From the NCBI RefSeq assembly GCF_036697405.1, contig NZ_JBAHWA010000001.1:868001-932000 (forward strand): a stretch of DNA of 64,000 nucleotides. The letters run 5' to 3'. This DNA comes from Lysobacter sp036697405 (GTDB taxonomy: Bacteria > Pseudomonadota > Gammaproteobacteria > Xanthomonadales > Xanthomonadaceae). Position 1 is the stretch's first letter, and each line of letters starts with the position of its first letter. The notes beneath the pieces are model-generated. The model did no database searches. It was not told the origin of the DNA and worked only from the letters and a program-made list of their open reading frames with translations. Made by a program: the position numbers and the translations under genes. Of this stretch, positions 18,624 through 26,939 are shown one piece after another.

Positions 18624-19993
18624 TCGCCGTCGTGGTGAGCGGCGCCGGCGTCGGCCCCGCCGCCGGTGCGGCGACGGCGGCGACGCTTGCGCGGCGCGCT
18701 GCCGGGCTCGGCGTCCGAGGACGCAGGCTGTGCGTCCAGCTGTGCGGCCAGTTCGTCGCCGGGCTTGCCCTGGGCCTCGCGCCAGAACGCGACATCGGCC
18801 GCGTGCTCGTCGGAGGCGGCCAGGCGCAGATTGAGGAAATCGTAGGCGGCGCGGAAACGCGGATGCGACAGCAAGCGGAACACGCGCTTGCGCTGACGCT
18901 GCGAGAAGCGCGTCTGCAGCAGCCAGATCTCCTGCATCGGCAGCGAGAACCGGCGCGGCAGCGCGATGGTTTCCAGCTGATGCACGGTGACCCGGTCGGC
19001 GGCGCGGCGCTGGGCCTCGACCGCGTGCATGCCCTGCGCCTGCAGCGCCATCAGCGCGCGGCAATAGGCCGGCCACAGCAGCATCGCGAACAGGAACGCC
19101 GGCGAGACCGGCTCGTCGTTGGCGACCCGGGTGTCGGTGCCCTGCAGGCCTTCCAGCAGCATGCGCCGCAGCGCGCCGCTGCGATTGGATTTGAGCGCGG
19201 CCGCGGTTTCCGGCAGCAGCGCCGGCAGCAGGCCGTAGCGCTCCAGGCCGAGGAAGCTCTGCACCGCGTGCCCGGACAGGAACAGCTTCAGGCATTCCTC
19301 GAACAAACGCGCCGGCGCGGCCTCGCTGAGCAGCGGCGCCAGGGCCGGGATCGGCGCCGCGGTCGCGGCCTCGATCTCGAAGCCGAGCTTGGCCGCCAGG
19401 CGCACCGCGCGCAGCATCCGCACCGGGTCCTCGCGGTAGCGCGTTTCCGGATCGCCGATCAGGCGCATCAGGCGGTTTTCCACGTCCTCGAAGCCGCCGA
19501 CGTAGTCGCGCACCGAGAAATCCTCGACCGCGTAGTACAGCGCATTGGCGGTGAAGTCGCGGCGGACCGCGTCGTCCTCGATGCTGCCGTAGACGTTGTC
19601 GCGGACCAGGCGGCCGCCGTTGTCGGTCTCGCGGTCGCCGCTGCCGTCGTCGATGTTGGCGCGGAAGGTCGCGACCTCGATGATCTCGCGGCCGTAGACC
19701 ACGTGGGCCAGACGGAAGCGCCGGCCGATCAGGCGGCAGTTGCGGAACAGGCCCTTGACCTGCTCCGGGGTCGCGTCGGTGGCGACGTCGAAGTCCTTGG
19801 GATGGCCGCCGACCAGGATGTCGCGCACCGCGCCGCCCACCAGGTAGCCGCCGAAACCGGCATCGCGCAGGCGGTACAGCACGCGCAGCGCGTTGGGGCT
19901 GATTTCCTTGCGCGAGACGTTGTGCTGCTCGCGCGGGATCACCCGCAACATGGGGTGGACGTGGTCGTGACCGGTAGGATTTTCGGGCTGCAT
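18620..19993 (-). CDS. pcnB: Poly(A) polymerase I
   Basis: 457 residues. It adds 3' poly(A) tails that promote RNA decay. The class II nucleotidyltransferase core is clear: GYLVGGAVRDILVGGHPKDFDVATDATPE with the catalytic DxD, then RRDFTANAL, and the RNA-binding REDPVRMLRAVRLAAKLGF. These separate it from CCA-adding enzymes less sharply than length does, but the basic tail (RKRRRRRRTGGG) and the folK neighbour support PcnB. Xanthomonadaceae-like Ala-rich C-terminus. Confidence 0.93.
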   Translation of the reverse strand: MQPENPTGHDHVHPMLRVIPREQHNVSRKEISPNALRVLYRLRDAGFGGYLVGGAVRDILVGGHPKDFDVATDATPEQVKGLFRNCRLIGRRFRLAHVVYGREIIEVATFRANIDDGSGDRETDNGGRLVRDNVYGSIEDDAVRRDFTANALYYAVEDFSVRDYVGGFEDVENRLMRLIGDPETRYREDPVRMLRAVRLAAKLGFEIEAATAAPIPALAPLLSEAAPARLFEECLKLFLSGHAVQSFLGLERYGLLPALLPETAAALKSNRSGALRRMLLEGLQGTDTRVANDEPVSPAFLFAMLLWPAYCRALMALQAQGMHAVEAQRRAADRVTVHQLETIALPRRFSLPMQEIWLLQTRFSQRQRKRVFRLLSHPRFRAAYDFLNLRLAASDEHAADVAFWREAQGKPGDELAAQLDAQPASSDAEPGSAPRKRRRRRRTGGGADAGAAHHDGE

Positions 19994-20078
19994 CGAGCGG
20001 TCGTCGCCGCGGTTGGGATCGCTGCTGCTGGGCAGTGGATCGCTGTGGAAAGGGTGAACGGCGGCCGGCCGAAGCCGG

Positions 20079-20107
20079 TTGCCGAGCGCTATTCAGCCCC
20101 CTATACT
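20079..20107 (+). promoter_or_regulatory. Sigma-70 promoter of tRNA-Glu
   Basis: TTGCCG, a 17-base spacer, then TATACT. The expected start near 20114 is about 36 bases before the mature tRNA. Confidence 0.75.
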
Positions 20108-20149
20108 AGCAGGCCGCATACGATTGAGAGTCGGATGCGGGTTTACCCA

Positions 20150-20225
20150 GCTCCCTTCGTCTAGAGGCCTAGGACGTGGCCCTCTCAAGGCTAAAACACG
20201 AGTTCGAATCTCGTAGGGAGCGCCA
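20150..20225 (+). tRNA. tRNA-Glu (CTC)
   Basis: 76 bases including an encoded CCA. The acceptor arms GCTCCCT / AGGGAGC pair fully; the anticodon loop CTCTCAA sits on a 5-bp stem TGGCC / GGCTA (one G-T pair), giving anticodon CTC. The T arm is ACGAG-TTCGAAT-CTCGT. The D arm and short variable loop align with E. coli tRNA-Glu. Reads GAG codons, which are abundant in this GC-rich genome. Confidence 0.95.
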
Positions 20226-20288
20226 AATTCGGAATGCGGGCCGTCCGCGGCCTTCCGCCCTCGCCGGCGGAAACGTTCCAAAAGCAGA

Positions 20289-20320
20289 AGCCCGCGCAGC
20301 GATGCGCGGGCTTTTTCTTT
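20289..20320 (+). terminator. Intrinsic terminator after tRNA-Glu
   Basis: Perfect 10-bp stem AGCCCGCGCA / TGCGCGGGCT with a 4-base loop, then TTTTCTTT. It ends the tRNA-Glu transcript 64 bases after the CCA. Confidence 0.88.
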
Positions 20321-20452
20321 GCCCGAGCGGTCGCCGCCCGCGCGCCAATTGAGAGTCGCTCGCAACAACCGCGAGGCGGCGCGATCGGCTAGGTTTGCGC
20401 CCCCGCCTGTCGCTAAACTAGTCGCGACCGCTCACCCACGGAAGACCGTTCC

Positions 20453-20776
20453 ATGCCCTTCGTCGTCACCGAGAACTGCATCAAGTGCAAGTACACCGAC
20501 TGCGTCGAGGTGTGCCCGGTCGACTGTTTCCACGAAGGCCCGAACTTCCTGGTGATCGATCCGGACGAATGCATCGATTGCACCCTGTGCGAGCCGGAAT
20601 GCCCGATCAACGCGATCTACCCGGAAGACGACGTGCCGGCCGGCCAGGAAGCGTTCGTGAAGCTCAACGCCGAACTGGCCAAGGCCTGGCCGGTGATCAC
20701 GACCCGCAAGGACGCGCTGGCCGACGCCAAGGACTGGGAAGGCAAGACCGGCAAGATCGACCTGCTGGAGCGCTGA
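20453..20776 (+). CDS. fdxA: 7Fe ferredoxin FdxA
   Basis: 107 residues, the standard length for FdxA-type seven-iron ferredoxins of proteobacteria. The N-terminal half holds CIKCKYTDCVEVCPVDCF (3Fe-4S and 4Fe-4S ligands) and CIDCTLCEPECP. The C-terminal extension with WPVITTRKDALADAKDW is characteristic. It is a small soluble electron carrier; partners are not evident. A good Shine-Dalgarno is not obvious (GGAAG about 8 bases upstream). It stands alone, with repeats following. Confidence 0.95.
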   Translation: MPFVVTENCIKCKYTDCVEVCPVDCFHEGPNFLVIDPDECIDCTLCEPECPINAIYPEDDVPAGQEAFVKLNAELAKAWPVITTRKDALADAKDWEGKTGKIDLLER

Positions 20777-20779
20777 GCG

Positions 20780-20815
<36 letters not shown>

Positions 20816-20844
20816 GAGGCTACGCCTGCGGCGCCGGCCTCGAC

Positions 20845-21000
20845 TCGTCATCCCCGCGCAGGCGGGGATTCAGTGACCGGGTCGGCGTGCGCTGACGACG
20901 CAACTCGATAGAGCCTTGCGAATCACCGGCCCTGATCGCCCGCCGGGACGCTCGCCTACGCGCTGAAGTCCCTGGATCCCCGCCTGCGCGGGGATGACGA
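20845..21000. repeat. Pair of inverted REP-like units
   Basis: Unit 1 (about 20845-20877) reads in minus orientation, TCATCCCCGCGCAGGCGGGG; unit 2 (about 20970-21000) reads in plus orientation, GGATCCCCGCCTGCGCGGGG. They face each other across about 95 bases, the paired arrangement typical of REP/BIME elements. Confidence 0.85.
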
Positions 21001-21106
21001 ATCGATAATCTCGCCGCGATTCGGAACCACGCGTCCAGGCAACAATCGGGCGTCTCGCCGCGACTCGAAGCCGCGCGCCTGGGCAACACCCGCCGCAACT
21101 GCCCCT

Positions 21107-21150
21107 ACCTCCCCCTTTGGAAAAGGGGGATTGAGGGGGATTGGCTTTTG
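21107..21150. repeat. Purine/pyrimidine hairpin repeat
   Basis: TCCCCCTTTGGAAAAGGGGG forms a short stem with arms CCCCCTTT / AAAGGGGG, followed by ATTGAGGGGGATTGG. This element is dispersed in many Xanthomonadaceae genomes. Confidence 0.7.
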
Positions 21151-21302
21151 GAGCCACGCAAGCCCGTCACGGCCCGACAAGCGCACCACGAACGACTCGA
21201 AAGTCGCGCAGCCGTGCTCCGTTGCACCAACGTGTTCTGCCCCAGCAAAACAAAACGGGCGCCTCGCGGCGCCCGTTTGCCTAACCCGGAATCGAACCAG
21301 GC

Positions 21303-21821
21303 TTACTTGCTGCCCAGCGCTTCCTTCAGCGCCGCGATCAGCTTGATCGGCGGCTGGCCGCTGGCCGGCAGGCCGCGCGGATCGACCGCGGACACGTAGG
21401 CGCCGGCTTCGACCGCGCTCACGCGGACCAGGAAGTTGGCGCCTTCGTAGTTGACGTCGTAGGCGCCCAGCAACTGGGCGCGGCTGGCGACGGTCAGGCC
21501 TTCGACCTTGGCCAGCGCTTCGCCGACCTTGGCGTAGGCCTCGTCGCGGCTGCCGGCGGTGGTGAAGCCGATCGGCGACGCGGCGCTGGCGACCGCGGCC
21601 GGCGCGCGCTCGGAGGCGCTGACCGAACCGTTGGGGATCGCCATCGCACCGTCGGTGCGCGGGCGGTCCAGATCCGGCGGCACTTCCAGCGGACGCTGTT
21701 CGGCGTTCTCGGCGTACAGCGGGTTGGTGCCCTTGCGGAACCAGCTGCAGCCGGCGGTGGCGACCAGGCCGATCAGCAGTGCGCCGACTGCGACGCGGGA
21801 CAGGGAAACATTGGAACGCAT
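21303..21821 (-). CDS. bamC: BamC-like outer-membrane lipoprotein
   Basis: 172 residues from ATG 21821, chosen because AGGAG precedes it by about 9 bases. The leader ends VATAGC, a weak lipobox, followed by SWFRKGTNPLYAENAEQRPLEVPPDLDRP; the PLEVPPDL segment is the unstructured BamC region that binds BamD. One helix-grip-like domain follows. E. coli BamC is about 344 residues with two such domains, so this is a half-length form. It lies 20 bases after dapA, the same order as E. coli dapA-bamC (nlpB), which supports the name. Confidence 0.8.
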   Translation of the reverse strand: MRSNVSLSRVAVGALLIGLVATAGCSWFRKGTNPLYAENAEQRPLEVPPDLDRPRTDGAMAIPNGSVSASERAPAAVASAASPIGFTTAGSRDEAYAKVGEALAKVEGLTVASRAQLLGAYDVNYEGANFLVRVSAVEAGAYVSAVDPRGLPASGQPPIKLIAALKEALGSK

Positions 21822-21841
21822 GGGCAAATCTCCTGCGGGGT

Positions 21842-22747
21842 TCAGGCTGCGAGCGTAGCGCGGCAGTCGTGTTCGAGTTCGCGTGCCAGCGCATGGGCGC
21901 TGGCCGCGGCGTCTTGGTGGGCGGCCGACAAGGCGGTCAGCGGCAGGCGCAGGCCATGGCCGAAGCCCTGGCGGGCGAGCACGGCCTTGACCGGGATCGG
22001 ATTGGATTCGACGCCGAGGAAGTCGTACAGCGGCGCCAGGCGCGCGTCCCAGGCCTGGGCCTCTTCGCCGCGGCCGGCCCGGGCCAGGTCGGCCAAGCGC
22101 CGGAACGAAGCCGGGACCACGTTGGAGGCGACCGAAATGATGCCGTCGGCGCCGGCCAGCATCGCCCGGCAGGCGGTCGGGTCGTCGCCGCTGAGTACGG
22201 CGAAGTCCGAGGCCCGCAGCGCGAGCAGCGCGCTCATGCGCTCGGCCTCGCTGCGCGCTTCCTTGATGCCGACGATGCGCGGATGACCGGCCAGCTGGGC
22301 CACGGTCTCCGGCAGCAGGTCGCAGCCGGTGCGGCCGGGCACGTTGTACAGCACCACCGGCAAGGCGCCGTCGTCGGCGATCGCGCGGTAGTGGGCGACC
22401 AGGCCGGGCTGGGTCGGACGCACGTAGGGCGGCGTCACCACCAGGGCGGCGTCGGCGCCCAGCGCGGCGACGCGGCGGGTCAGTTCGATGGTTTTGGCGG
22501 TATTGGACAGGCCGGTGCCGGCCAGCACCGGGATGCGCCCGGCGACCAGCTCCACCGCGGTGCGCAGCAGGGTGTCGTATTCGGGGTCGTGCAGGGCCGC
22601 GGCTTCGCCGGTGGAACCGGCGACCACGACGGCCTGGGTGCCGCCGTCGAGCTGCGCGGCCAGCAGGGCGCGCCAAGCGTCGAGGTCGAGTTCGCCGGCC
22701 GCGTCGAACGGCGTGGCCAGCGCGGTGATGCTGCCGGAGAGTCGCAA
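21842..22747 (-). CDS. dapA: 4-hydroxy-tetrahydrodipicolinate synthase
   Basis: 301 residues. It condenses pyruvate with aspartate semialdehyde, the first committed step toward diaminopimelate and lysine. Conserved text: SITALATPFD, AGSTGEAAALHDPEY, TPPYVRPTQ, the Tyr in LYNVPGRTG and the Schiff-base Lys in IVGIKEARSE. The start at 22747 gives the usual N-terminus. It is divergent from gcvR and followed closely by bamC. Confidence 0.96.
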   Translation of the reverse strand: MRLSGSITALATPFDAAGELDLDAWRALLAAQLDGGTQAVVVAGSTGEAAALHDPEYDTLLRTAVELVAGRIPVLAGTGLSNTAKTIELTRRVAALGADAALVVTPPYVRPTQPGLVAHYRAIADDGALPVVLYNVPGRTGCDLLPETVAQLAGHPRIVGIKEARSEAERMSALLALRASDFAVLSGDDPTACRAMLAGADGIISVASNVVPASFRRLADLARAGRGEEAQAWDARLAPLYDFLGVESNPIPVKAVLARQGFGHGLRLPLTALSAAHQDAAASAHALARELEHDCRATLAA

Positions 22748-22932
22748 ATGAGGGCCTTCGCGCGGAGCGCTGTGTGAGCGGCGGCACGGTACGCCGCCAA
22801 CAACCGATGTTACTGCCTTGCGATGTTACTTGCGGGCCGAAAGCGCGGGCAAGTATGCTGGCTTCAAGCCGCAGCCCGTGCGCGGGCCGCCGTTCAGTAT
22901 CCGAGCCACCCGCTCCCCTTGCAGGCGCCGCC

Positions 22933-23493
22933 TTGACCGATTCCGCTGCCCGGCCGTCGCCGAACGAAAATCACCTCCTGATCAACGCCTATACGACGCA
23001 TCCGGAGTCGCCGCTGTTGTCGGTGACGCGGCGGATCGCCGATTCGGGCTGCAACCTGGTCGACGCACGCCTGTCCACGGTGGGCCGCGACGTCTCCGTG
23101 ACCGCGCTCGCCGTAGGGTCCTGGGACGCGGTCGCCAAGCTCGAGGCCATGCTCACCCGCCTGGAGCGCGAGGAAGGCCTGAAGCTGGTCTGGTACCGCA
23201 CCGGGCCCAAGCAGGTGCAATCCAATCTGCTGCCCTACATCGTCGAGGTGGTCGCGGCCGACAAACCGGGGATCCTGTTCCAGCTCGCCGACTTCTTCGA
23301 TCGCCAGGGCATCACCATCGAGAGCCTGCACTGCTCGCGCTACCGCGCCATGCAGACCGGCGCCGACATGTTCTCCGCCCAGGTGACCATCGGCGTGCCG
23401 TCGAGCATGCACATCGCCGCGCTGCGCGACGATTTCCTGGAGTTCTGCGATCACTTGAATCTCGATGCCATCATGGACCCGATGAAGTTCTGA
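22933..23493 (+). CDS. gcvR: Glycine cleavage system transcriptional repressor-like protein (two ACT domains)
   Basis: 186 residues if translation begins at TTG 22933, which gives (M)TDSAARPSPNENHLLINAY; the open frame extends to an ATG at 22774 without homology. The first ACT domain (HLLINAYTTHPESPLLSVTRRIADSGCNLVDAR) and second (YIVEVVAADKPGILFQLADFFDRQGITIESLH) match GcvR, which in E. coli antagonises GcvA when glycine is low. No gcvA is nearby. It lies divergent from dapA and 16 bases before prxQ; gcvR-bcp is also the E. coli order. The start codon is uncertain. Confidence 0.86.
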   Translation: MTDSAARPSPNENHLLINAYTTHPESPLLSVTRRIADSGCNLVDARLSTVGRDVSVTALAVGSWDAVAKLEAMLTRLEREEGLKLVWYRTGPKQVQSNLLPYIVEVVAADKPGILFQLADFFDRQGITIESLHCSRYRAMQTGADMFSAQVTIGVPSSMHIAALRDDFLEFCDHLNLDAIMDPMKF

Positions 23494-23509
23494 GGATCAG
23501 ACAGCACGC

Positions 23510-23992
23510 ATGCTCGACACCGGCAACCGCCTCGACAAGACCGTCTCCTCCCTGCCCCTGGTGCTGTCCAGCGGCCAGACCGTGCAGCTGAAGGACTACG
23601 CCGGCCAATGGCTGGTGCTGTACTTCTACCCCAAGGACAGCACGCCGGGCTGCACCACCGAGGGCCTGGACTTCAACGCCCTGCTGCCCAAGTTCAAGAA
23701 GCTGGGCGCGACCGTGCTGGGCGTGTCGCGCGACTCGCTCAAGTCGCATCAGAATTTCTGCGCCAAGCAGGGCTTCAAGTTCGACCTGATCAGCGACAAG
23801 GACGAGGCCCTGTGCCAGGCCTTCGGCGTGATCAAGGAAAAGAGCCTGTACGGCCGCAAGTACATCGGCATCGAGCGCAGCACCTTCCTGATCGACCCCA
23901 AGGGCGTCATCGCCCAGTCATGGCGCCCGGTGAAAGTGCCGGGTCATGCCCAGGCCGTGCTCGACGCACTGAAGGCTGCACAGACCCAGTGA
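23510..23992 (+). CDS. bcp: Thioredoxin-dependent thiol peroxidase, BCP/PrxQ family
   Basis: 160 residues. It reduces hydrogen and organic peroxides. The peroxidatic Cys48 lies in YPKDSTPGCTTE. The alpha-2 resolving Cys of E. coli BCP (five residues on) is missing; instead Cys84 in HQNFCAKQ matches the resolving position described for Xanthomonas PrxQ, so an atypical two-Cys mechanism with Cys48-Cys84 is expected. STFLIDPKGVI is the usual late motif. It sits 16 bases after gcvR. Confidence 0.94.
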   Translation: MLDTGNRLDKTVSSLPLVLSSGQTVQLKDYAGQWLVLYFYPKDSTPGCTTEGLDFNALLPKFKKLGATVLGVSRDSLKSHQNFCAKQGFKFDLISDKDEALCQAFGVIKEKSLYGRKYIGIERSTFLIDPKGVIAQSWRPVKVPGHAQAVLDALKAAQTQ

Positions 23993-24128
23993 CCGCCCCT
24001 TCGATCCTCGTTGCCCGCCGTCCCGCCCCGCGGGCCACGGCGGCGCTGCCTTGCGCGCAAGGCCGCATCACCGCGTTCCACCCGACGTGTCCGCACCGCG
24101 CCGCACCCACCTGCCATGAGGCATCGGA

Positions 24129-25526
24129 ATGACCCGAAGCAAGCGCATCTACGTTCTCGACACCAACGTGCTGATGCACGACCCGACCGCGCTGTTCAAG
24201 TTCCAGGAGCACGACGTGTACCTGCCGATGCAGGTCATCGAAGAGCTCGACAACGGCAAGAAAGGCACCTCCGAAGCCAGTCGAAACGCGCGCCAGGTCA
24301 GCCGCTTCCTGAACGAGCTGATCGAGGTCGAGGGCACCGACAAGATCTCGGTCGGCATCACCCTCAAGCGCCCGCAGGGCCTGCAACTGCGCGGCGAACA
24401 GAGCATCGGCAAGCTGCGCTTCCAGACCGGTTCCTTCGACGCCGGCAAGCGCTTCGGCGCGGTGATCCCGGACAACCACATCCTCGGCGCCATCCTCGCC
24501 CTCAAGGAGAGCGAGCCCGGCGTGCCGGTGGTGTTCGTGTCCAAGGACATCAACCTGCGGATCAAGGCGGCGATCGCCGGGATCGCCTCGGAGGACTACG
24601 AGAACGACCGCGCGCTGGACGATTTCAGCCTGCTCTACACCGGCGCGACCGCGCTGCCGGAGGACTTCTGGCAGCGCCACGGCAAGGACCTCAAGTCCTG
24701 GACCGAGAAGGGCCGCACCTACTACGAGATCGCCCGCACCAAGGACGACGACTGGTACCCGAACCAGTTCCTGTTCCTGCCCGGCGACGAGGAGTCCGAG
24801 CTCAAGGTCAGCAAGGTCGGCGACGACCGCGTGACCCTGCAGATCGTCGACGACTACCGCCACAACCAGCATGCGGTGTGGGGCATCATCGCGCGCAACC
24901 GCGAGCAGAACTTCGCGCTCAACGCGCTGATGGATCCGGAGATCGACTTCGTCACCCTGCTCGGCACCGCCGGCACCGGCAAGACCCTGCTTGCGCTGGC
25001 CGCGGGCCTGGCCCAGACCATGGACCAGCAGCGTTACCGCGAAATCATCATGACCCGCGCCACTGTCAGCGTCGGCGAGGACATCGGCTTCCTGCCCGGC
25101 ACCGAAGAGGAAAAGATGACGCCGTGGATGGGCGCGCTGACCGATAACCTGGAAGTGCTGACCCACAACCAGGAAGGCGGCGCCTGGGGCCGCGCGGCCA
25201 CCAACGACCTGCTGGCCTCGCGGATCAAGATCCGCTCGATGAACTTCATGCGCGGGCGCACCTTCCTCAGCCGCTGGTTGATCCTGGACGAGGCCCAGAA
25301 CCTCACCCCGAAGCAGATGAAGACCCTGATCACGCGCGCCGGCCCCGGCACCAAGATCGTCTGCCTGGGCAATGTCGAGCAGATCGACACGCCCTACCTC
25401 ACCGAGACCACCTCGGGCCTGACCTATGCCGTCGATCGCTTCAAGGGCTGGGCGCACAGCGCGCACGTGACCCTGCGCCGCGGCGAGCGTTCGCGCCTGG
25501 CCGACTACGCCTCGGAAGTGCTGTAA
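24129..25526 (+). CDS. PIN domain-PhoH fusion protein (PhoH2 type)
   Basis: 465 residues. The N-terminal PIN ribonuclease domain (about residues 1-150) shows YVLDTNVLMHDP with the acidic Asp, EELDNGKKG, and a later DNHILGA/SKDINLR acidic segment. The C-terminal PhoH ATPase (about 240-465) has the P-loop GTAGTGKT near residue 283 and Walker B LILDEAQN, plus GNVEQIDTPYL. PhoH2 proteins are reported as sequence-specific RNA helicase-RNases; in mycobacteria they pair with a small antitoxin, but no such gene is visible in the 136 bases upstream. It stands alone on the plus strand. Confidence 0.93.
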   Translation: MTRSKRIYVLDTNVLMHDPTALFKFQEHDVYLPMQVIEELDNGKKGTSEASRNARQVSRFLNELIEVEGTDKISVGITLKRPQGLQLRGEQSIGKLRFQTGSFDAGKRFGAVIPDNHILGAILALKESEPGVPVVFVSKDINLRIKAAIAGIASEDYENDRALDDFSLLYTGATALPEDFWQRHGKDLKSWTEKGRTYYEIARTKDDDWYPNQFLFLPGDEESELKVSKVGDDRVTLQIVDDYRHNQHAVWGIIARNREQNFALNALMDPEIDFVTLLGTAGTGKTLLALAAGLAQTMDQQRYREIIMTRATVSVGEDIGFLPGTEEEKMTPWMGALTDNLEVLTHNQEGGAWGRAATNDLLASRIKIRSMNFMRGRTFLSRWLILDEAQNLTPKQMKTLITRAGPGTKIVCLGNVEQIDTPYLTETTSGLTYAVDRFKGWAHSAHVTLRRGERSRLADYASEVL

Positions 25527-25541
25527 GCGCGGCACGAAAAA

Positions 25542-25567
25542 GGAAGCCGGCCTCGCGGCCGGCTTCC
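25542..25567 (-). terminator. Intrinsic terminator of the secreted-protein gene
   Basis: Perfect 11-bp stem GGAAGCCGGCC / GGCCGGCTTCC with TCGC loop. The A-run just upstream on the plus strand becomes a T-run on the minus strand, so it fits best as the end of the minus-strand gene that stops at 25600; it may also mark the end of the PIN-PhoH gene. Confidence 0.85.
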
Positions 25568-25599
25568 GGGTACTCGCATCCTTGCGCTCGCTCGTTCCG

Positions 25600-26631
25600 T
25601 CAGCGTCCGGGCACGCGGCAGCAGGTCGCGTTGACCTGGTATCCGAGCACGCTCAGCAAGGAACCGACCAGATCGCACTTCCAGCCCACCGGCTGACCGG
25701 CGACCACGTTCGGCTCGGAATTGCTGATGCCGATGCCGAGCACGCCGCCGCAACCGCCGCCGGCGGCGGTGTAGCCGGTCGGGCAATTGACGAACTTGGT
25801 CTGCAGACCGCCCAGCAGGGCCAGGTTGCCGGACTCCTGCGCGATGGTGCAGTCGAGCGCGGTGGCTTCGGGTTCGATGTAGTAACCGGTCACGTCGATC
25901 ACGACGTCCGACTGCTGCGTGCTGTACAAGTTGAATTCGGCCGGACAAGCAGGACGGCACAGCCGGATGTGCGACTCGTTGGACATGGTCATGCCGGCGG
26001 TGTAGTTCAACGAAGACGCGTTCGGCCTGGCCTGGTCGAACGGATAGGCGGTGAAGTGGCCGTAGATGGCCGGGAATACCGAAGTGATTTTCACGGTCAG
26101 CGCCGAGACGTTCTGCGGCAGGCCGCAGTCGGACGAAGCACCGCCTTGCGCGGTAAAGTCGGTGGTAGTGAAAGCGCGGAAGCTGCGCGTACCGTCGGGC
26201 GACATCGGTCCTCCCACCACGCGCGTGTCGACGATGCGGCATGGGTTGATCGGCGTATACACCAGATCGCTGCCCGGCGATCCCAGGCTCATGGGCTGTA
26301 CGCTCGGCTGGCTGCTGGCCGCGCCCATTCCCCCGCCTAGCAGAGCGGCATTCATCTGCTCAAAGCTGGGAGCGCTGGCAGCCGCCTCCAGGTTGGCGAT
26401 ATCGGCGCTCTGCATGGTGGCCTCCATACGCTCGCTCCAGCCGGCCCCCATCGCTCCGTAACTGCGTTCCACATAGGGCGACCATCGGTCGACGATGTCC
26501 TGCGCCAGTTCTCCCCGCATGCCTTCCGGCGCCAAACCGGTCGTGTTGGTGCCGAACAGGCCGACACCCACGGCCGCCGCCGGCAGGACCACAGCCAGCA
26601 GGGCGATCAGTACTTTGCCTTTCTTACGCAT
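25600..26631 (-). CDS. Secreted protein of unknown function with a VDTR...VDVTGYY module
   Basis: 343 residues. A Lys-rich start and hydrophobic stretch (VLIALLAVVLPAAAVGVGLF) form a signal peptide or N-terminal anchor. Residues about 40-110 are helical with Met/Ala. From about 125 there is a module PCRIVDTRVVGGP ... FTAYP...RPNASSLNYTAG...SNESHIRLC ... DVVIDVTGYY; this pattern recurs in secreted proteins of diverse bacteria as a beta-sandwich-like repeat, with unassigned role. A Cys-rich tail (CTIAQ, NCPTGY, GGGCGG, WKCD, TCCRVPGR) probably forms disulfides. It is divergent from an XRE regulator. I do not recognise a specific function. Confidence 0.75.
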   Translation of the reverse strand: MRKKGKVLIALLAVVLPAAAVGVGLFGTNTTGLAPEGMRGELAQDIVDRWSPYVERSYGAMGAGWSERMEATMQSADIANLEAAASAPSFEQMNAALLGGGMGAASSQPSVQPMSLGSPGSDLVYTPINPCRIVDTRVVGGPMSPDGTRSFRAFTTTDFTAQGGASSDCGLPQNVSALTVKITSVFPAIYGHFTAYPFDQARPNASSLNYTAGMTMSNESHIRLCRPACPAEFNLYSTQQSDVVIDVTGYYIEPEATALDCTIAQESGNLALLGGLQTKFVNCPTGYTAAGGGCGGVLGIGISNSEPNVVAGQPVGWKCDLVGSLLSVLGYQVNATCCRVPGR

Positions 26632-26939
26632 ATAACCCCCGTATCCGTAATTTTGAGAGGGCGCCAGATTGCGTTTGACCAGCGGAGATTAATCACCAGA
26701 AACACCGAATGCGGGCGCATGCATCGGTAGCGATAATGCTTATCCGGCGTCTGATAATGCCGCAACGTCTGATTTCACTAACGTGAATAGCTGCGCGGGT
26801 GACGAAATACGGCATATCGCGCCCATACGCGCCTCGGCGTGTGACGCGTTACTCAATCCACACCAATCGTGCCTCGTACCGCTATCGCGTTAGCGAAACA
26901 CTCGGGCATGATCCCTGACACTCTTAGGGGAGATCACCC
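26632..26939. promoter_or_regulatory. Divergent control region, less GC-rich than its surroundings
   Basis: No gene is seen in these 308 bases. The region serves a minus-strand secreted protein and a plus-strand XRE regulator. It contains several short dyads: GATAATGCTTATC at 26732, a second GATAATGC at 26753, TTCACTAACGTGAA at 26774, and CGCTA-N6-TAGCG at 26880-26895. AGGGGAG precedes the XRE start. These are candidate operators; none matches a site I can name. Confidence 0.5.
26732..26760. promoter_or_regulatory. Candidate operator: GATAATGC dyad plus direct repeat
   Basis: GATAA-TGC-TTATC is a perfect 5-bp dyad (26732-26744). GATAATGC recurs at 26753, exactly 21 bases (two helical turns) from the first copy, so both would face the same side of the helix. 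Confidence 0.4.

Noticed and set aside
20093..20368. A 91-codon minus-strand frame across tRNA-Glu
   Set aside because: It is antisense to the tRNA and its terminator; an artefact.
24129..25526. PhoH2 toxin-antitoxin pair
   Set aside because: No small antitoxin frame with a ribosome binding site is visible in the 136 bases upstream.
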